A stretch of 64,000 bases of DNA from Pseudomonas paracarnis. Its GTDB lineage: Bacteria > Pseudomonadota > Gammaproteobacteria > Pseudomonadales > Pseudomonadaceae. The notes beneath the pieces are model-generated. The model was not told the DNA's origin, made no database searches, and saw nothing but the letters and a program-made list of their open reading frames with translations. Positions 1 through 10,859 of this stretch are shown piece by piece (position 1 is the stretch's first letter; each line of letters opens with the position of its first letter). The translations under genes were made by a program, and so were the position numbers. The DNA is taken from positions 1 to 64,000 of the forward strand of contig NZ_CAJFCN010000002.1 of the NCBI RefSeq assembly GCF_904063055.1. The letters run 5' to 3'.

Positions 1-8
1 AGGCGCGC

Positions 9-36
9 ATTCTACAGCAGCCTCATTTGCTGTCAA
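9..36 (-). promoter_or_regulatory. rRNA operon promoter, proximal of three
   Basis: Read on the minus strand there is a -35 TTGACA (31-36), a 16-bp spacer and a -10 TAGAAT (9-14), followed by a GC-rich discriminator GCGCGCC. An A-rich stretch lies just upstream of the -35 (about 37-60), as expected for an UP element. The 16-bp spacing and GC-rich discriminator are classic for stringently controlled rRNA promoters. Transcription would leave the left edge of the window, where a 16S rRNA gene is expected; the rRNA gene itself is not visible. Confidence 0.8.
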
Positions 37-127
37 GTGGTTATTTTCAGAAGTTTTCGAAGATTTCGAAGATTTCTTCAACAACTTCAACCACTTGCGC
101 TTGCGATCTCTCGTAAGCGGGAGGCGA

Positions 128-155
128 ATTCTACAGCGTTACACGCTGCTGTCAA
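128..155 (-). promoter_or_regulatory. rRNA operon promoter, middle of three
   Basis: On the minus strand -35 TTGACA (150-155), spacer of 16 bp, -10 TAGAAT (128-133), then TCGCCTCCC as discriminator. The upstream side (156-180) is A-rich. The spacing and hexamers match the other two promoters in this stretch, so this is a tandem array and not a chance match. Confidence 0.8.
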
Positions 156-273
156 CTCCTCTTTTTCAACTTCCTTTTGGCTTCGATGAACTGAAGCAAC
201 TTGCTGTCGAGAACTGCGTAACTCATTGTTTACCAAGGAGTTTTCCGTTTCGACTGCGCCGGAAGTGGGGCGA

Positions 274-301
274 ATTATAGACAGATATAATTCGCCGTCA
301 A
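274..301 (-). promoter_or_regulatory. rRNA operon promoter, distal of three
   Basis: On the minus strand -35 TTGACG (296-301), 16-bp spacer, consensus -10 TATAAT (274-279), and a GC-rich discriminator TCGCCCC. It begins only about 15 bp beyond the tyrS stop codon, so tyrS read-through could also reach the operon off the left edge. Confidence 0.8.
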
Positions 302-315
302 CACCTATTTCAGAC

Positions 316-1515
316 TTATTCGGATTTGAGCGTAATTCGCGCAAATGCCTTCTTGCCCGCCTGGCAAACGTGAGTGGCGCCCAGCTCGTATATAAAGGTG
401 CGATCAACCACCTCACCATCTATACGCACACCGCCGGCCCCCAAAAGATCACGCGCGACCGCTGAATTCTTCACCAGGCCAGCTTTATTAAGCACAGCGG
501 CAATCGGCATCGCCTCAGCAGCAGTCAGCTCAATCTCGGGCAGATCGTCAGGCAGCTCGCCATCTTTCATGCGATTACCTGCCGCACGGTGAGCACTGGC
601 CGCAGCCTCCTCACCATGGAAACGCGCAACGATTTCTTCAGCCAGCTTAATCTTCACATCGCGAGGATTAGCGCCCGCCTCGACATCCGCACGCAGCCCA
701 TTGATCTCGTCCATCGAGCGGAAGCTCAACAGCTCGAAGTAGCGCCACATCAGCGCATCCGGAATAGATACTAGCTTGCCGTACATCACACCCGGCGCTT
801 CCTGGATACCGACATAGTTACCCAGGGACTTGGACATCTTCTTGACGCCATCCAAGCCCTCCAGCAATGGCATGGTCAGAATGCACTGAACCTCCTGACC
901 ATAGGCGCGCTGCAATTCACGCCCCATCAGCAGGTTGAACTTCTGATCGGTGCCACCCAGCTCGACATCCGCACGCAGCGCCACCGAGTCGTACCCTTGA
1001 ACCAGCGGGTAAAGGAACTCATGAATGGCGATTGGCTGATTGGTCGAGTAGCGCTTGTCGAAGTCATCGCGCTCGAGCATGCGCGCCACAGTGTACTGGG
1101 ACGTCAGGCGAATGAAATCTGCCGGCCCCATTTTGTCCATCCAGGTGGAGTTGAACGCCACCTCGGTCTTGGCCGGGTCAAGAATCTTGAATACCTGGGT
1201 CTTATAGGTCTCGGCATTATCGAGCACCTGTTCGCGAGTCAGCGGCGGGCGCGTAGCGCTCTTGCCGCTTGGATCACCGATCATCCCGGTGAAGTCACCT
1301 ATAAGGAAGATGACCTGATGGCCCAACTCCTGGAACTGACGCAGCTTATTAATAAGCACGGTATGACCCAGGTGCAGATCCGGCGCGGTCGGATCAAAGC
1401 CAGCCTTGATACGCAGGGGTTGGCCACGCTTGAGCTTTTCGATCAGCTCGGCCTCGACCAACAGTTCTTCCGCACCACGTTTTATCAGCGCTAGCTGCTC
1501 TTCAACCGACTTCAT
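316..1515 (-). CDS. tyrS: Tyrosine--tRNA ligase
   Basis: Charges tRNA-Tyr with tyrosine in the cytoplasm. The 399-residue protein carries the class I signature HLGH at residues 48-51, a KMSKS loop (KKMSKSLG) in the second half, and a C-terminal S4-type RNA-binding domain ([10 protein letters not shown] region). The start at 1515 is the ATG that begins [10 protein letters not shown]; a longer reading frame to 1560 adds 15 unconserved residues. This is the TyrS type without the long N-terminal extension common in proteobacteria with a distant second TyrRS family. The gene diverges from the mepM-like gene and is followed by the rRNA promoters. Confidence 0.96.
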   Translation of the reverse strand: MKSVEEQLALIKRGAEELLVEAELIEKLKRGQPLRIKAGFDPTAPDLHLGHTVLINKLRQFQELGHQVIFLIGDFTGMIGDPSGKSATRPPLTREQVLDNAETYKTQVFKILDPAKTEVAFNSTWMDKMGPADFIRLTSQYTVARMLERDDFDKRYSTNQPIAIHEFLYPLVQGYDSVALRADVELGGTDQKFNLLMGRELQRAYGQEVQCILTMPLLEGLDGVKKMSKSLGNYVGIQEAPGVMYGKLVSIPDALMWRYFELLSFRSMDEINGLRADVEAGANPRDVKIKLAEEIVARFHGEEAAASAHRAAGNRMKDGELPDDLPEIELTAAEAMPIAAVLNKAGLVKNSAVARDLLGAGGVRIDGEVVDRTFIYELGATHVCQAGKKAFARITLKSE

Positions 1516-1724
1516 AACAGACCCGCAAGGCTCAGATTCAAAAGGGAACCAACCATACAAGATCAGGGACTAATTACAAGTTTTGCCCTGCGCACGGACA
1601 CCGTTCAGCAAGCCCAGCGTTCGCGAGCTTGCGCCACAGATGATTTGGTTATATTTTATACAGTTATTTCATCTTCATCATGTCATTCATCTTTTCCATT
1701 TCATCTTCAAAGTCAAAATTACTT

Positions 1725-3137
1725 ATGACCACTGAACCGTCTAAAGCGCCGCCGCTTTACCCGAAGACCCACCTGCTCGCCGCAAGTGGTATCGCCGCCC
1801 TTCTCAGCCTGGCACTGTTGGTATTCCCTTCCAGTGACGTTGAAGCCAAACGAACATCCCTGAGCCTTGATCTGGAAAGCCCAGTTGAACAACTGACACA
1901 AGATCAAGACGCTTCCGACGCTCAACAAGCCACAAACACTGCAACTGAGTCACCTTTCGCACAGATCGAAAGCACTCCCGAAGACACCCAGCAAGCCGCC
2001 CAGGAAGCACCTGCAGCAGCCGCAGCCAAGAATCCCCAGCATCGCGAAGTCATCGTGGGCAAAGGCGATACACTATCTACCCTGTTCGAAAAGGTTGGGT
2101 TGCCTGCCGCCGCTGTAAATGAAGTGCTCGCCAGCGATAAGCAAGCCAAGCAATTCACTCAGCTCAAACGTGGCCAGAAGCTTGAATTTGAGCTGACGCC
2201 AGACGGCCAGTTGAACAACCTGCACACCAGCATCAGTGACCTGGAAAGTATCAGCCTGAGCAAAGGCGCCAAAGGCTTCGCATTCAACCGAATCACCACC
2301 AAACCCGTCATGCGTTCCGCCTACGTACACGGCGTGATCAACAGCTCCCTGTCGCAATCGGCCGCGCGTGCGGGCCTCTCGCATAGCATGACCATGGACA
2401 TGGCCAGCGTATTTGGCTACGACATCGACTTCGCTCAGGACATCCGTCAAGGCGACGAATTCGACGTGATCTACGAGCAGAAAGTAGCCAACGGAAAAGT
2501 GGTCGGCACTGGCAACATTCTGTCTGCACGCTTCACCAACCGTGGCAAAACCTACACCGCCGTGCGCTACACCAACAAACAGGGCAACAGCAGCTACTAC
2601 ACAGCTGATGGCAACAGCATGCGCAAGGCCTTCATCCGTACCCCCGTTGACTTTGCCCGTATTAGCTCGCGTTTCTCCATGGGCCGCAAGCATCCAATTC
2701 TGAACAAAATTCGCGCGCACAAGGGTGTCGACTATGCCGCGCCGCGTGGCACGCCAATCAAAGCGGCAGGCGACGGCAAGGTCTTGTTGGCGGGGCGTCG
2801 TGGTGGTTACGGCAATACGGTGATCATCCAGCACGGCAACACGTACCGCACGCTGTACGGCCACATGCAAGGTTTTGCCAAGGGCGTCAAGACTGGCGGC
2901 AACGTGAAACAGGGCCAAGTGATCGGTTACATCGGTACCACCGGCCTCTCCACCGGCCCGCACTTGCACTATGAGTTCCAGGTCAACGGCGTACACGTCG
3001 ACCCACTGGGCCAGAAGCTCCCAATGGCTGACCCGATTGCCAAGGCCGAACGCGCGCGCTTCATGCAGCAGAGCCAGCCGCTGATGGCACGGATGGATCA
3101 AGAGCGCTCCACCTTGCTGGCTTCGGCGAAGCGTTAA
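1725..3137 (+). CDS. mepM: Murein DD-endopeptidase, M23 family (MepM-like)
   Basis: A 470-residue envelope protein that probably cleaves peptide cross-links in peptidoglycan. It has an N-terminal membrane anchor or signal (LLAASGIAALLSLALLVF), an Ala/Gln/Glu-rich linker, an OapA/LysM-like middle segment (VGKGDTLSTLFEKVGL), and a C-terminal LytM/M23 domain. The zinc ligands are visible as HKGVDY and the later HLHYEF motif, so the enzyme looks active. The start ATG at 1725 (MTTEPSKAPP) is preferred over an in-frame start at 1680. The anmK start lies 3 bp past the stop, so the two are probably cotranscribed: one loosens murein and the other recycles its anhydro sugar. The symbol is by analogy with E. 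coli. Confidence 0.85.
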   Translation: MTTEPSKAPPLYPKTHLLAASGIAALLSLALLVFPSSDVEAKRTSLSLDLESPVEQLTQDQDASDAQQATNTATESPFAQIESTPEDTQQAAQEAPAAAAAKNPQHREVIVGKGDTLSTLFEKVGLPAAAVNEVLASDKQAKQFTQLKRGQKLEFELTPDGQLNNLHTSISDLESISLSKGAKGFAFNRITTKPVMRSAYVHGVINSSLSQSAARAGLSHSMTMDMASVFGYDIDFAQDIRQGDEFDVIYEQKVANGKVVGTGNILSARFTNRGKTYTAVRYTNKQGNSSYYTADGNSMRKAFIRTPVDFARISSRFSMGRKHPILNKIRAHKGVDYAAPRGTPIKAAGDGKVLLAGRRGGYGNTVIIQHGNTYRTLYGHMQGFAKGVKTGGNVKQGQVIGYIGTTGLSTGPHLHYEFQVNGVHVDPLGQKLPMADPIAKAERARFMQQSQPLMARMDQERSTLLASAKR

Positions 3138-4232
<1,095 letters not shown>

Positions 4233-4244
4233 ATCCCAGACAGC

Positions 4245-4285
4245 AAAACGCCGCTTGGCCCGTAAAAGCCAAGCGGCGTTTTTGT
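4245..4285. terminator. Bidirectional terminator between anmK and erpA
   Basis: A perfect 15-bp stem (4245-4259 with 4268-4282) has A and T tracts at its ends and an 8-base loop. Because anmK and erpA converge here, the hairpin can end transcription from both sides. Confidence 0.85.
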
Positions 4286-4297
4286 ATCTGCTACCGA

Positions 4298-4648
4298 TCA
4301 GATCGAGAACGAAGACCCGCAACCACATGTCGTGGTGGCATTAGGGTTCTTGATCACGAAACGCGAGCCTTCCAGACCTTCCTGATAATCCACCTCGGCA
4401 CCTGCCAGGTATTGGAAGCTCATCGGATCCACGACCAGGCTTACACCCTCGCGCTCAACGATAGTGTCGTCATCGGCCACATCTTCATCGAAGGTAAAAC
4501 CGTACTGAAACCCTGAACAACCGCCGCCCGTAACGAATACGCGCAGCTTCAAGCGATCATTACCCTCTTCATCGACCAGGCTCTTCACCTTGTGCGCAGC
4601 ACCGTGGGTGAATTGCAAAGCCGTGGGGGTGAAGGACTCAACGCTCAT
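4298..4648 (-). CDS. erpA: Iron-sulfur cluster insertion protein ErpA
   Basis: A-type carrier that delivers Fe-S clusters to apoproteins such as those of isoprenoid synthesis. The 116-residue protein has the three family cysteines at 44 (GGGCSGF), 108 and 110 (CGCGSSFSI). The ATG at 4648 (MSVESFTP) fits known family length; the frame is open for 10 more codons upstream. It converges with anmK. Confidence 0.95.
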
Positions 4649-4761
4649 GCTGATAATCTCCCGGCGTAGCGCCGCCATATGCGTAATGGCGGGTATTATC
4701 CGCTTCTCCTAGAAAAGCGGTCAACTATTGTTACGGTATATCAATCCGCCCAGCGACCATT

Positions 4762-4796
4762 AAAAATGCAAAAGGCCCGATCAAAGGGCCTTTTGC
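4762..4796 (-). terminator. argC terminator
   Basis: Read on the minus strand, an 11-bp stem (4768-4778 with 4786-4796) encloses a 7-base loop and is followed by ATTTTT. It lies 18 bp beyond the argC stop and fits a Rho-independent terminator for argC. Confidence 0.8.
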
Positions 4797-4813
4797 GCAA
4801 CGGTGATCCCGCG

Positions 4814-5848
4814 CTAAGGCAACATCCCCGCGTGGGACAGGCCCAACTTCTCGTCCAGGCCGAACAGGATATTCATGTTCTGCACCGCCTGGCCCGAAGC
4901 GCCCTTGACCAAATTGTCGATCACCGACAACACCACCACCAGGTCGCCATCCTGCGGACGATGCACCGCAATACGGCACACATTGGCACCACGCACGCTG
5001 CGCGTTTCCGGATGGCTGCCGGCCGGCATCACATCGACGAACGGCTCATTGGCATAACGTTTTTCAAACAACGCCTGCAGGTCTACCGAGCGATCAGTGA
5101 CAGTCGCATACAGCGTGGAGTGAATCCCGCGGATCATCGGCGTCAGGTGCGGCACGAAGGTCAGACCCACATCCTGGCCGGCAGCGCGGCGCAGGCCCTG
5201 GCGAATTTCCGGCAAGTGACGATGACCTTTTACCGCATAGGCTTTCATGCTTTCCGACGTTTCGGAGTATAGAGAACCGACCGCCGCGCCACGGCCCGCA
5301 CCACTGACGCCCGACTTACAGTCGGCGATCAGCCGCGACGCATCCGCCAGGCCAGCTTCCAGCAATGGCAGGAAGCCCAATTGCGTCGCCGTCGGATAGC
5401 AACCCGGCACCGCAATCAGGCGTGCTTGCTTGATCTGCTCGCGATTGACTTCCGGCAGGCCGTAAACCGCCTCTTCCAACAGCTGCGGCGCACCATGGGG
5501 CTGGCCGTACCACTTGGCCCACTCATCGGCGTCTTGCAGGCGGAAGTCTGCCGACAAGTCGATAACCTTGGTACCGGCCGCCAGCAACTCACCGGCCAGA
5601 GCATGGGCGACACCGTGAGGCGTGGCGAAGAACACCACGTCGCAGGCACCCAGAGTCTTGGTGTCCGGCACACTGAACGCCAGACCGTCATAGTGGCCTC
5701 GCAGGTTCGGGTACATATCGGCCACGGCCAGCCCGGCTTCGGATCGGGAAGTGATGACCACCACCTCAGCTTGCGGATGCTGAGCCAACAGACGCAGCAA
5801 TTCGACACCGGTGTAACCCGTGCCGCCGACGATACCGACCTTGACCAT
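4814..5848 (-). CDS. argC: N-acetyl-gamma-glutamyl-phosphate reductase
   Basis: Reduces N-acetylglutamyl phosphate to the semialdehyde in arginine synthesis. The 344-residue protein opens with the NADP-binding [18 protein letters not shown] and carries the catalytic cysteine in the VPGCYPTAT motif. The start MVKVGIVGG at 5848 is chosen; the open frame extends 30 codons further but without conservation. It stands alone with its own terminator and faces hemJ divergently across about 130 bp. Confidence 0.95.
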   Translation of the reverse strand: MVKVGIVGGTGYTGVELLRLLAQHPQAEVVVITSRSEAGLAVADMYPNLRGHYDGLAFSVPDTKTLGACDVVFFATPHGVAHALAGELLAAGTKVIDLSADFRLQDADEWAKWYGQPHGAPQLLEEAVYGLPEVNREQIKQARLIAVPGCYPTATQLGFLPLLEAGLADASRLIADCKSGVSGAGRGAAVGSLYSETSESMKAYAVKGHRHLPEIRQGLRRAAGQDVGLTFVPHLTPMIRGIHSTLYATVTDRSVDLQALFEKRYANEPFVDVMPAGSHPETRSVRGANVCRIAVHRPQDGDLVVVLSVIDNLVKGASGQAVQNMNILFGLDEKLGLSHAGMLP

Positions 5849-5982
5849 AAACCTGCCCTCAACGAACCCACTGGAAAGCCGTCGATAATAGGGGCCGTAT
5901 CGTCCTGCGACAACCGTCAACGTGACGTACGGGCGCATGAGCCACTACTATCTTCGCTACCGTGAACCTGGGAATAACTAAA

Positions 5983-6411
5983 ATGCTCTATCTATGGGTC
6001 AAAGCCTTCCATATCGTCAGCATCGTTTGCTGGTTTGCCGGGCTGTTCTACCTGCCGCGCCTGTTCGTCTACCACGCCCAAAGCGAAGACACCGTCAGCA
6101 AGGAACGCTTCAGCATCATGGAGCGCAAGTTGTACCGGGGCATCATGGGCCCGGCGATGGTTGCCACACTGGTCTTCGGCATCTGGATGCTGGCCCTCAA
6201 CCCCGGCATTTTCCAGTCGGGCGCCTGGATCCACGCCAAGCTGACCCTGGTCGTCCTGCTGATTGGCTACCATCACATGTGCGGCGCACAGGTAAAGCGC
6301 TTCGCCCGTGGCGAAAACACCCGCAGCCATGTCTTTTATCGCTGGTTCAATGAAGTCCCGGTTCTGATATTGCTGGCTATCGTAATTTTGGTCGTGGTCA
6401 AACCGTTCTAA
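5983..6411 (+). CDS. hemJ: Protoporphyrinogen IX oxidase HemJ
   Basis: Membrane-bound, oxygen-independent oxidase of the penultimate haem synthesis step. The 142-residue protein is almost entirely hydrophobic, with four likely membrane segments and conserved His and Arg positions (KAFHIVSIVCWFAGLFYLPRLFVYH near the N-terminus, GYHHMC in the middle). The start at 5983 (MLYLWVKAFH) fits family length; an upstream in-frame start at 5962 adds seven residues. The next gene follows after 24 bp. Confidence 0.9.
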   Translation: MLYLWVKAFHIVSIVCWFAGLFYLPRLFVYHAQSEDTVSKERFSIMERKLYRGIMGPAMVATLVFGIWMLALNPGIFQSGAWIHAKLTLVVLLIGYHHMCGAQVKRFARGENTRSHVFYRWFNEVPVLILLAIVILVVVKPF

Positions 6412-6435
6412 CGTCAATTACTCGGGGAACCTCCA

Positions 6436-7398
6436 ATGTCGCTGCCCGCTCTGCTGGAACAACGTCTGCGCCTGCCCGTGGTGGCCGCGCCGATGTTTCT
6501 GATCTCTAATCCGCAACTGGTCCTGGCCTGCTGTCGCAACGGGGTAGTTGGGAGTTTCCCGGCGCTCAACCAACGCGAAAGCTGTGGCTTCAAGGCCTGG
6601 CTGGAAGAAATCGAAGCGGGCCTGGCTCAGTTGGACAACCCTGCGCCCTATGCCGTGAACCTGATCGTGCACAACAGCAACCCGCGCCTGGAGGCAGACC
6701 TGGCGATCTGCGTCGAGCACAAGGTGCCCATCGTCATCACCAGTCTCGGTGCGGTAAAGGAGTTGGTGGACGCGGTTCATAGCTACGGCGGCCTGGTATT
6801 TCATGACGTCACTACCCGACGCCATGCCGAGAAAGCCGCTGAAGCGGGTGTTGATGGCCTCATTGCCGTCGCCGCTGGTGCGGGTGGCCACGCTGGCACC
6901 TGGAGCCCCTTTTCACTGATTGCCGAAATTCGCCAGTTCTTCGACAAAACCCTACTGCTGGCGGGCTGCCTTAACCATGGGCACGAAATCCTCGCCGCCC
7001 AGGTGCTGGGGGCAGACCTGGCATATTTCGGCACGCGCTTTATCGGCACCACCGAAAGCCAGGCACCGGATGCGTATAAGGAGATGCTGCTCACATCGCG
7101 CGCCGCCGACATCGTGCACACTCCAGCAGTCTCCGGCGTACCTGCCAGCTTCATGCGCCAGAGCCTGGAAAATGCCGGCTTTGACCTCGCTGCGCTTCAA
7201 GGCAAAGGTGAAGTCAACTTCGGTTCCAAGCTCAAGCCATTGAGCGATGAGGCCAAAGCGTGGAAAACTGTATGGTCTGCTGGCCAAGGCGTCGGTGAGA
7301 TCAATGATGTACCCAGTGTGGATGACCTCGTTGCCCGCCTGGATGCCGAATACCGCAAAGCACGCGAGCACGCCGCGCAACTGCGCTGGCCACGCTGA
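6436..7398 (+). CDS. Nitronate monooxygenase family flavoprotein
   Basis: A 320-residue FMN-dependent TIM-barrel oxidoreductase of the nitronate monooxygenase (formerly 2-nitropropane dioxygenase) family. Visible signatures are VVAAPMFLISNPQLV at the N-terminus and the phosphate-binding VAAGAGGHAGT segment near residue 150, followed by LAGCLNHGHEILAAQVLGADLAYFGTRF. Members oxidise toxic nitronates such as propionate 3-nitronate; the true substrate here is not deducible. It sits 24 bp after hemJ with a GGGGAACC-type ribosome binding region and may be cotranscribed. Confidence 0.85.
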   Translation: MSLPALLEQRLRLPVVAAPMFLISNPQLVLACCRNGVVGSFPALNQRESCGFKAWLEEIEAGLAQLDNPAPYAVNLIVHNSNPRLEADLAICVEHKVPIVITSLGAVKELVDAVHSYGGLVFHDVTTRRHAEKAAEAGVDGLIAVAAGAGGHAGTWSPFSLIAEIRQFFDKTLLLAGCLNHGHEILAAQVLGADLAYFGTRFIGTTESQAPDAYKEMLLTSRAADIVHTPAVSGVPASFMRQSLENAGFDLAALQGKGEVNFGSKLKPLSDEAKAWKTVWSAGQGVGEINDVPSVDDLVARLDAEYRKAREHAAQLRWPR

Positions 7399-7466
7399 CC
7401 CACTGGCAGGCCTGCCGATTGGACAGGCCTGCATACTCTCCCTGATTAAGTGACAAGGATGCCCGC

Positions 7467-8423
7467 ATGAGCGACAGCCGTTTCAAGATTGTGTTTGACG
7501 GAGCCTTGCGCCCAGGTGTCGAAAGCACCACCGCCAAGCTGAACCTCGCCGAGTTATTCAAAAGTGATGTTGAAGCGATCGAAAAGCTCTTCACCGGCCG
7601 CCCCGTCGCGCTCAAGCGCGACCTGTCCCACCCCGACGCGCAAACTTACCTCACGGCACTGCACAACGCCGGGGTCGACGCTCGCATCGAGGCCGAACAA
7701 CCTGTGGCATTCAGCCTGGCAGAAACCCACGAAACAAGCTCGTCAACCGCTGACCGCGCCGCCGCCTCACCTTATGCTCCCCCACGCGCTGCCGTTGGCG
7801 ACGACCTGCCGGAGTTCGCAACCCTCAAGGTCTTCACCATCCACGGGCGCATCGGGCGCCTGCGCTACCTGGCCTGGACGCTGGCACTGACCGTCGCGAT
7901 GTTGGTGGCAGCGGGCATCATCAGTACGGTGGGCTTCGCGGTGGCGACAGCCTCGCCAACCATCGCCATCATTATTGGCTCACTGCTGGGTTTCGCGCTG
8001 TTTGTGGCACTGGTAGTGGTGAGCGTGCAAATCGGCGTGCAGCGCCTGCATGACCTGGGCTGGTCTGGCTGGCTGTACCTGCTCAACCTGGTTCCGCTGG
8101 TTAACAGTGTTTTCCCGCTGCTGTTGCTGGTATTGCCAGGCAACACGGGCGCCAACCAATACGGCGCGCCACCACCACGCAACTCCACTGCGGTGAAAAT
8201 CCTGGCCTCGCTGTGGCTGGCGTTCATTCCCTTGATGCTCATCATCGTCGTCACCCTGGGCATGAACGGCTACCTGGACCAGCTTGAAGCCAACATGGAC
8301 AGCAGCTACGAAAGCAGCTCCATCACCTCCGATGCAGACGCCGATCAAAGCGCTATCGTTGACGAAGCCGCAGCGCAAAGTGCTGACGATGCAGCCGAAC
8401 CTGTAGACTCTCCAGAACAGTGA
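7467..8423 (+). CDS. DUF805 family membrane protein
   Basis: A 318-residue inner-membrane protein of unknown function. Residues 1-100 are soluble and resemble a small N-terminal domain seen fused to DUF805 in pseudomonads. The DUF805 core starts at about 120 with the typical GRIGRLRYLAWTLAL and contains the QIGVQRLHDLGWSGWLYLL signature, with about four membrane segments. The C-terminal 50 residues are a Ser/Asp/Ala-rich acidic tail. No partner gene is evident. Confidence 0.8.
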   Translation: MSDSRFKIVFDGALRPGVESTTAKLNLAELFKSDVEAIEKLFTGRPVALKRDLSHPDAQTYLTALHNAGVDARIEAEQPVAFSLAETHETSSSTADRAAASPYAPPRAAVGDDLPEFATLKVFTIHGRIGRLRYLAWTLALTVAMLVAAGIISTVGFAVATASPTIAIIIGSLLGFALFVALVVVSVQIGVQRLHDLGWSGWLYLLNLVPLVNSVFPLLLLVLPGNTGANQYGAPPPRNSTAVKILASLWLAFIPLMLIIVVTLGMNGYLDQLEANMDSSYESSSITSDADADQSAIVDEAAAQSADDAAEPVDSPEQ

Positions 8424-8484
8424 AGAAACGCCCGCCGCCTGTGACGCACTGTCATGGGCCGGCGGCGTTGCGATGGAGAAAGGC

Positions 8485-9273
8485 ATGACCCGTTACGCTC
8501 TGATCACCGGCGCCTCCAGTGGCATCGGCCTGGCATTGGCCGAAGCCTTGGCACGGCGTGGCCGTAGCTTGATTCTGGTGGCCCGCCAGCGTGATCAGTT
8601 GGAAAGCATTGCATTGGAATTGACCCAACGCTTCGGCGTCGAGGTACTGTTTCGCGCCTGTGATTTGGGCGAGCCGCTGCGCTTGTCCGGCTTTTTGCTG
8701 GAGCTCGAAGAGGGTGAGCGACAGATCGACCTGCTGGTCAACTGCGCCGGCATCGGCACCAGCGGGCCGTTCCTGGCCCAGGACTGGATGACCGAGCAGG
8801 ACCTCATCGAAGTCAACATCCTGGCCTTGACCCGCATGTGCCACGCACTGGGCAATGCCATGGCCCTGCATGGCGGCGGGCAAATCCTCAATGTGGCTTC
8901 GGTCGCGGCCTTCCAGCCTGGGCCGTGGATGAGCAGCTACTACGCCAGCAAAGCCTACGTGCTGCACTTCTCCGAAGGGTTGCGCGAGGAATTGAAGACC
9001 TGCGGCATCAAGGTTTCAGTGCTGTGCCCTGGCCCTACGCGCACCGCATTCTTCGGCACCGCGCAGATGGATACGGCGAAACTCGACCGCAGCCAGCAAC
9101 TGATGAGCCCGGAAGAAGTCGCGCTCTACACCGTGCGGGCGCTGGAAAAGAACAAGGCCATCATCATTCCCGGGCGCCGCAATCGTTGGCTGACGTTCAG
9201 CCCACGCCTGAGCCCCCGCTGGCTGACCCGCAAAATTGCCGGTGCCATCAACAAGGCCTATTGCCCGCGCTGA
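8485..9273 (+). CDS. Short-chain dehydrogenase/reductase
   Basis: A 262-residue classical SDR, NAD(P)-dependent, substrate unknown. It shows the cofactor motif TGASSGIG near the N-terminus, NCAG, the catalytic Ser (NVASVAAFQ) and the YYASK active-site motif, and a PGPTRT segment. The ATG at 8485 (MTRYALITG) has a GGAG at 8475-8478 well placed upstream, so it is preferred over the ATG at 8473. The C-terminal extension (WLTFSPRLSPRWLTRKIAG) is typical of the DltE-like subgroup. Confidence 0.88.
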   Translation: MTRYALITGASSGIGLALAEALARRGRSLILVARQRDQLESIALELTQRFGVEVLFRACDLGEPLRLSGFLLELEEGERQIDLLVNCAGIGTSGPFLAQDWMTEQDLIEVNILALTRMCHALGNAMALHGGGQILNVASVAAFQPGPWMSSYYASKAYVLHFSEGLREELKTCGIKVSVLCPGPTRTAFFGTAQMDTAKLDRSQQLMSPEEVALYTVRALEKNKAIIIPGRRNRWLTFSPRLSPRWLTRKIAGAINKAYCPR

Positions 9274-9318
9274 CGGCCTACGTACACTTACCTCACTTTT
9301 CACGATGGAGATACAGCT

Positions 9319-9657
9319 GTGGATACTCTGTTCACCAAGATCATCAACAGGGAAATACCGGCGAAGATCATCTATGAAGATGACCAAGTCCTGGCTTTTC
9401 ACGATATCGCCCCCCAGGCACCAGTGCATTTCCTGGTTATCCCGAAAAAACCCATTCGTACCCTCAACGACCTGACCGAGGACGATAAGGCGCTGGCCGG
9501 CCATATCCTGTTCACCGCCCAACGCCTGGCCGTGGAACAAGGCTGCGAAAAAGGCTTTCGTGTGGTGATGAATTGCAATGAAGACGGCGGGCAAACCGTT
9601 TACCACATCCATATGCACGTGCTGGGTCAGCGCCAGATGAACTGGCCACCGGGCTGA
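9319..9657 (+). CDS. HIT family (histidine triad) hydrolase
   Basis: A 112-residue purine nucleoside phosphoramidase-type protein of the HINT branch. The histidine triad is at H96, H98 and H100 (HIHMHVLG). The start is GTG at 9319 with GGAG at 9307-9310, giving [21 protein letters not shown]. It lies 45 bp after the SDR gene. Confidence 0.92.
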   Translation: MDTLFTKIINREIPAKIIYEDDQVLAFHDIAPQAPVHFLVIPKKPIRTLNDLTEDDKALAGHILFTAQRLAVEQGCEKGFRVVMNCNEDGGQTVYHIHMHVLGQRQMNWPPG

Positions 9658-9742
9658 GTGCACAAGGGCAAATTGACTCAGCACAAACGCTGGACGCTCT
9701 CTTGCGGTAAACTGGCCGCCGAGATTCTTCCCGGAGGTCAGC

Positions 9743-10390
9743 ATGACTACCCAACGTCACTACTCGCCGATTGACCGTCTGTTGCTGCAAGCCGACATGG
9801 CCATGCGCACCCTGCTGCCGTTCAGTGGCCAGCCCTACCGCCCATCGCCCGCCATCGTGCAGCCGGATGTACAGTTGAGCGAGACCGACACCCGTCACGT
9901 CGCAGGCCTGATGCGCATCAACCATACCGGTGAAGTCTGTGCCCAGGCGCTGTACCAGGGCCAGGCGCTGACCGCCAAGTTGCCGCAAGTGCGCGTGGCG
10001 ATGGAGCATGCGGCCGAGGAAGAGATCGACCACCTGGCCTGGTGCGAACAACGCATCCGCCAGTTGGGCAGCCATCCCAGCGTGCTCAACCCACTGTTTT
10101 ATGGCTTGTCGTTTGGTATCGGCGCGGCTGCCGGGCTGATCAGTGACAAAGTCAGCCTGGGGTTTGTGGCCGCGACAGAACATCAGGTGTGCAAGCACCT
10201 GGATGAACACCTGGAGCAACTGCCGGCCGAAGACGAAAAGTCACGGGCCATTCTTGAGCAGATGCGCATTGACGAAGAGCACCATGCAGAAAGCGCGCTG
10301 GACGCGGGCGGCTTCCGCTTTCCAGCCCCGGTACGGTTCGGCATGAGCCTGTTGGCCAAGGTCATGACCAAAAGCACTTATCGAATCTGA
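9743..10390 (+). CDS. coq7: 2-polyprenyl-3-methyl-6-methoxy-1,4-benzoquinone monooxygenase
   Basis: Di-iron hydroxylase of ubiquinone synthesis (Coq7 type, replacing UbiF). The 215-residue ferritin-like protein contains repeated metal-binding ExxH patterns, including [23 protein letters not shown] and DEEHHAESA. The start has a GGAGG (9732-9736) seven bases upstream. It is followed by a bidirectional terminator shared with the converging OsmC-like gene. Confidence 0.95.
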   Translation: MTTQRHYSPIDRLLLQADMAMRTLLPFSGQPYRPSPAIVQPDVQLSETDTRHVAGLMRINHTGEVCAQALYQGQALTAKLPQVRVAMEHAAEEEIDHLAWCEQRIRQLGSHPSVLNPLFYGLSFGIGAAAGLISDKVSLGFVAATEHQVCKHLDEHLEQLPAEDEKSRAILEQMRIDEEHHAESALDAGGFRFPAPVRFGMSLLAKVMTKSTYRI

Positions 10391-10397
10391 ACCGAAA

Positions 10398-10425
10398 AAA
10401 GGGCGCCCGAAGCGCCCTTTCTTTT
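10398..10425. terminator. Bidirectional terminator after coq7
   Basis: A perfect 9-bp stem (10398-10406 with 10412-10420) around a CCGAA loop, with T-rich sequence on the plus side and A-rich sequence on the other, between convergent genes. Confidence 0.85.
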
Positions 10426-10436
10426 GCCTGCTGTAA

Positions 10437-10859
10437 TCAACCCAGCTCGATGATTTCGTAGTCGTGGGTAATGACCACGCCCGCAGCCCCCAGCATGATC
10501 GATGCTGAGCAGTACTTCTCTGCCGACAGCTCGATGGCGCGCTTGACCTGGGCTTCTTTCAGCGCCCGGCCCTTGACCACGAAATGCATATGGATCTTGG
10601 TAAAAACCTTGGGGTCTTCAGTGGCGCGTTCAGCTTCCAGGAAGGCTTCACAGCTTTCCACGGCCTGGCGGGACTTCTTCAAGATGCTGACCACGTCAAA
10701 ATTGCTGCAACCGCCCACACCCAGCAGCAACATTTCCATGGGGCGTACACCCAGGTTACGACCGCCGGCTTCCGGCGGACCGTCCATGACCACCACATGG
10801 CCGCTGCCCGACTCACCGAGGAACATGGCTTCGCCCGCCCATTGGATGCGTGCCTTCAT
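10437..10859 (-). CDS. OsmC family protein
   Basis: A 140-residue member of the OsmC/Ohr superfamily of thiol-dependent peroxidases. The usual cysteine pair is present as GGCSNFDVV near residue 55 and EKYCSASIML near 115. The chosen start is MKARIQWAGEAMF at 10859; the frame stays open for 48 codons upstream but that stretch is not protein-like. The locus coq7-osmC-vfr is the usual pseudomonad arrangement. Confidence 0.88.
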   Translation of the reverse strand: MKARIQWAGEAMFLGESGSGHVVVMDGPPEAGGRNLGVRPMEMLLLGVGGCSNFDVVSILKKSRQAVESCEAFLEAERATEDPKVFTKIHMHFVVKGRALKEAQVKRAIELSAEKYCSASIMLGAAGVVITHDYEIIELG

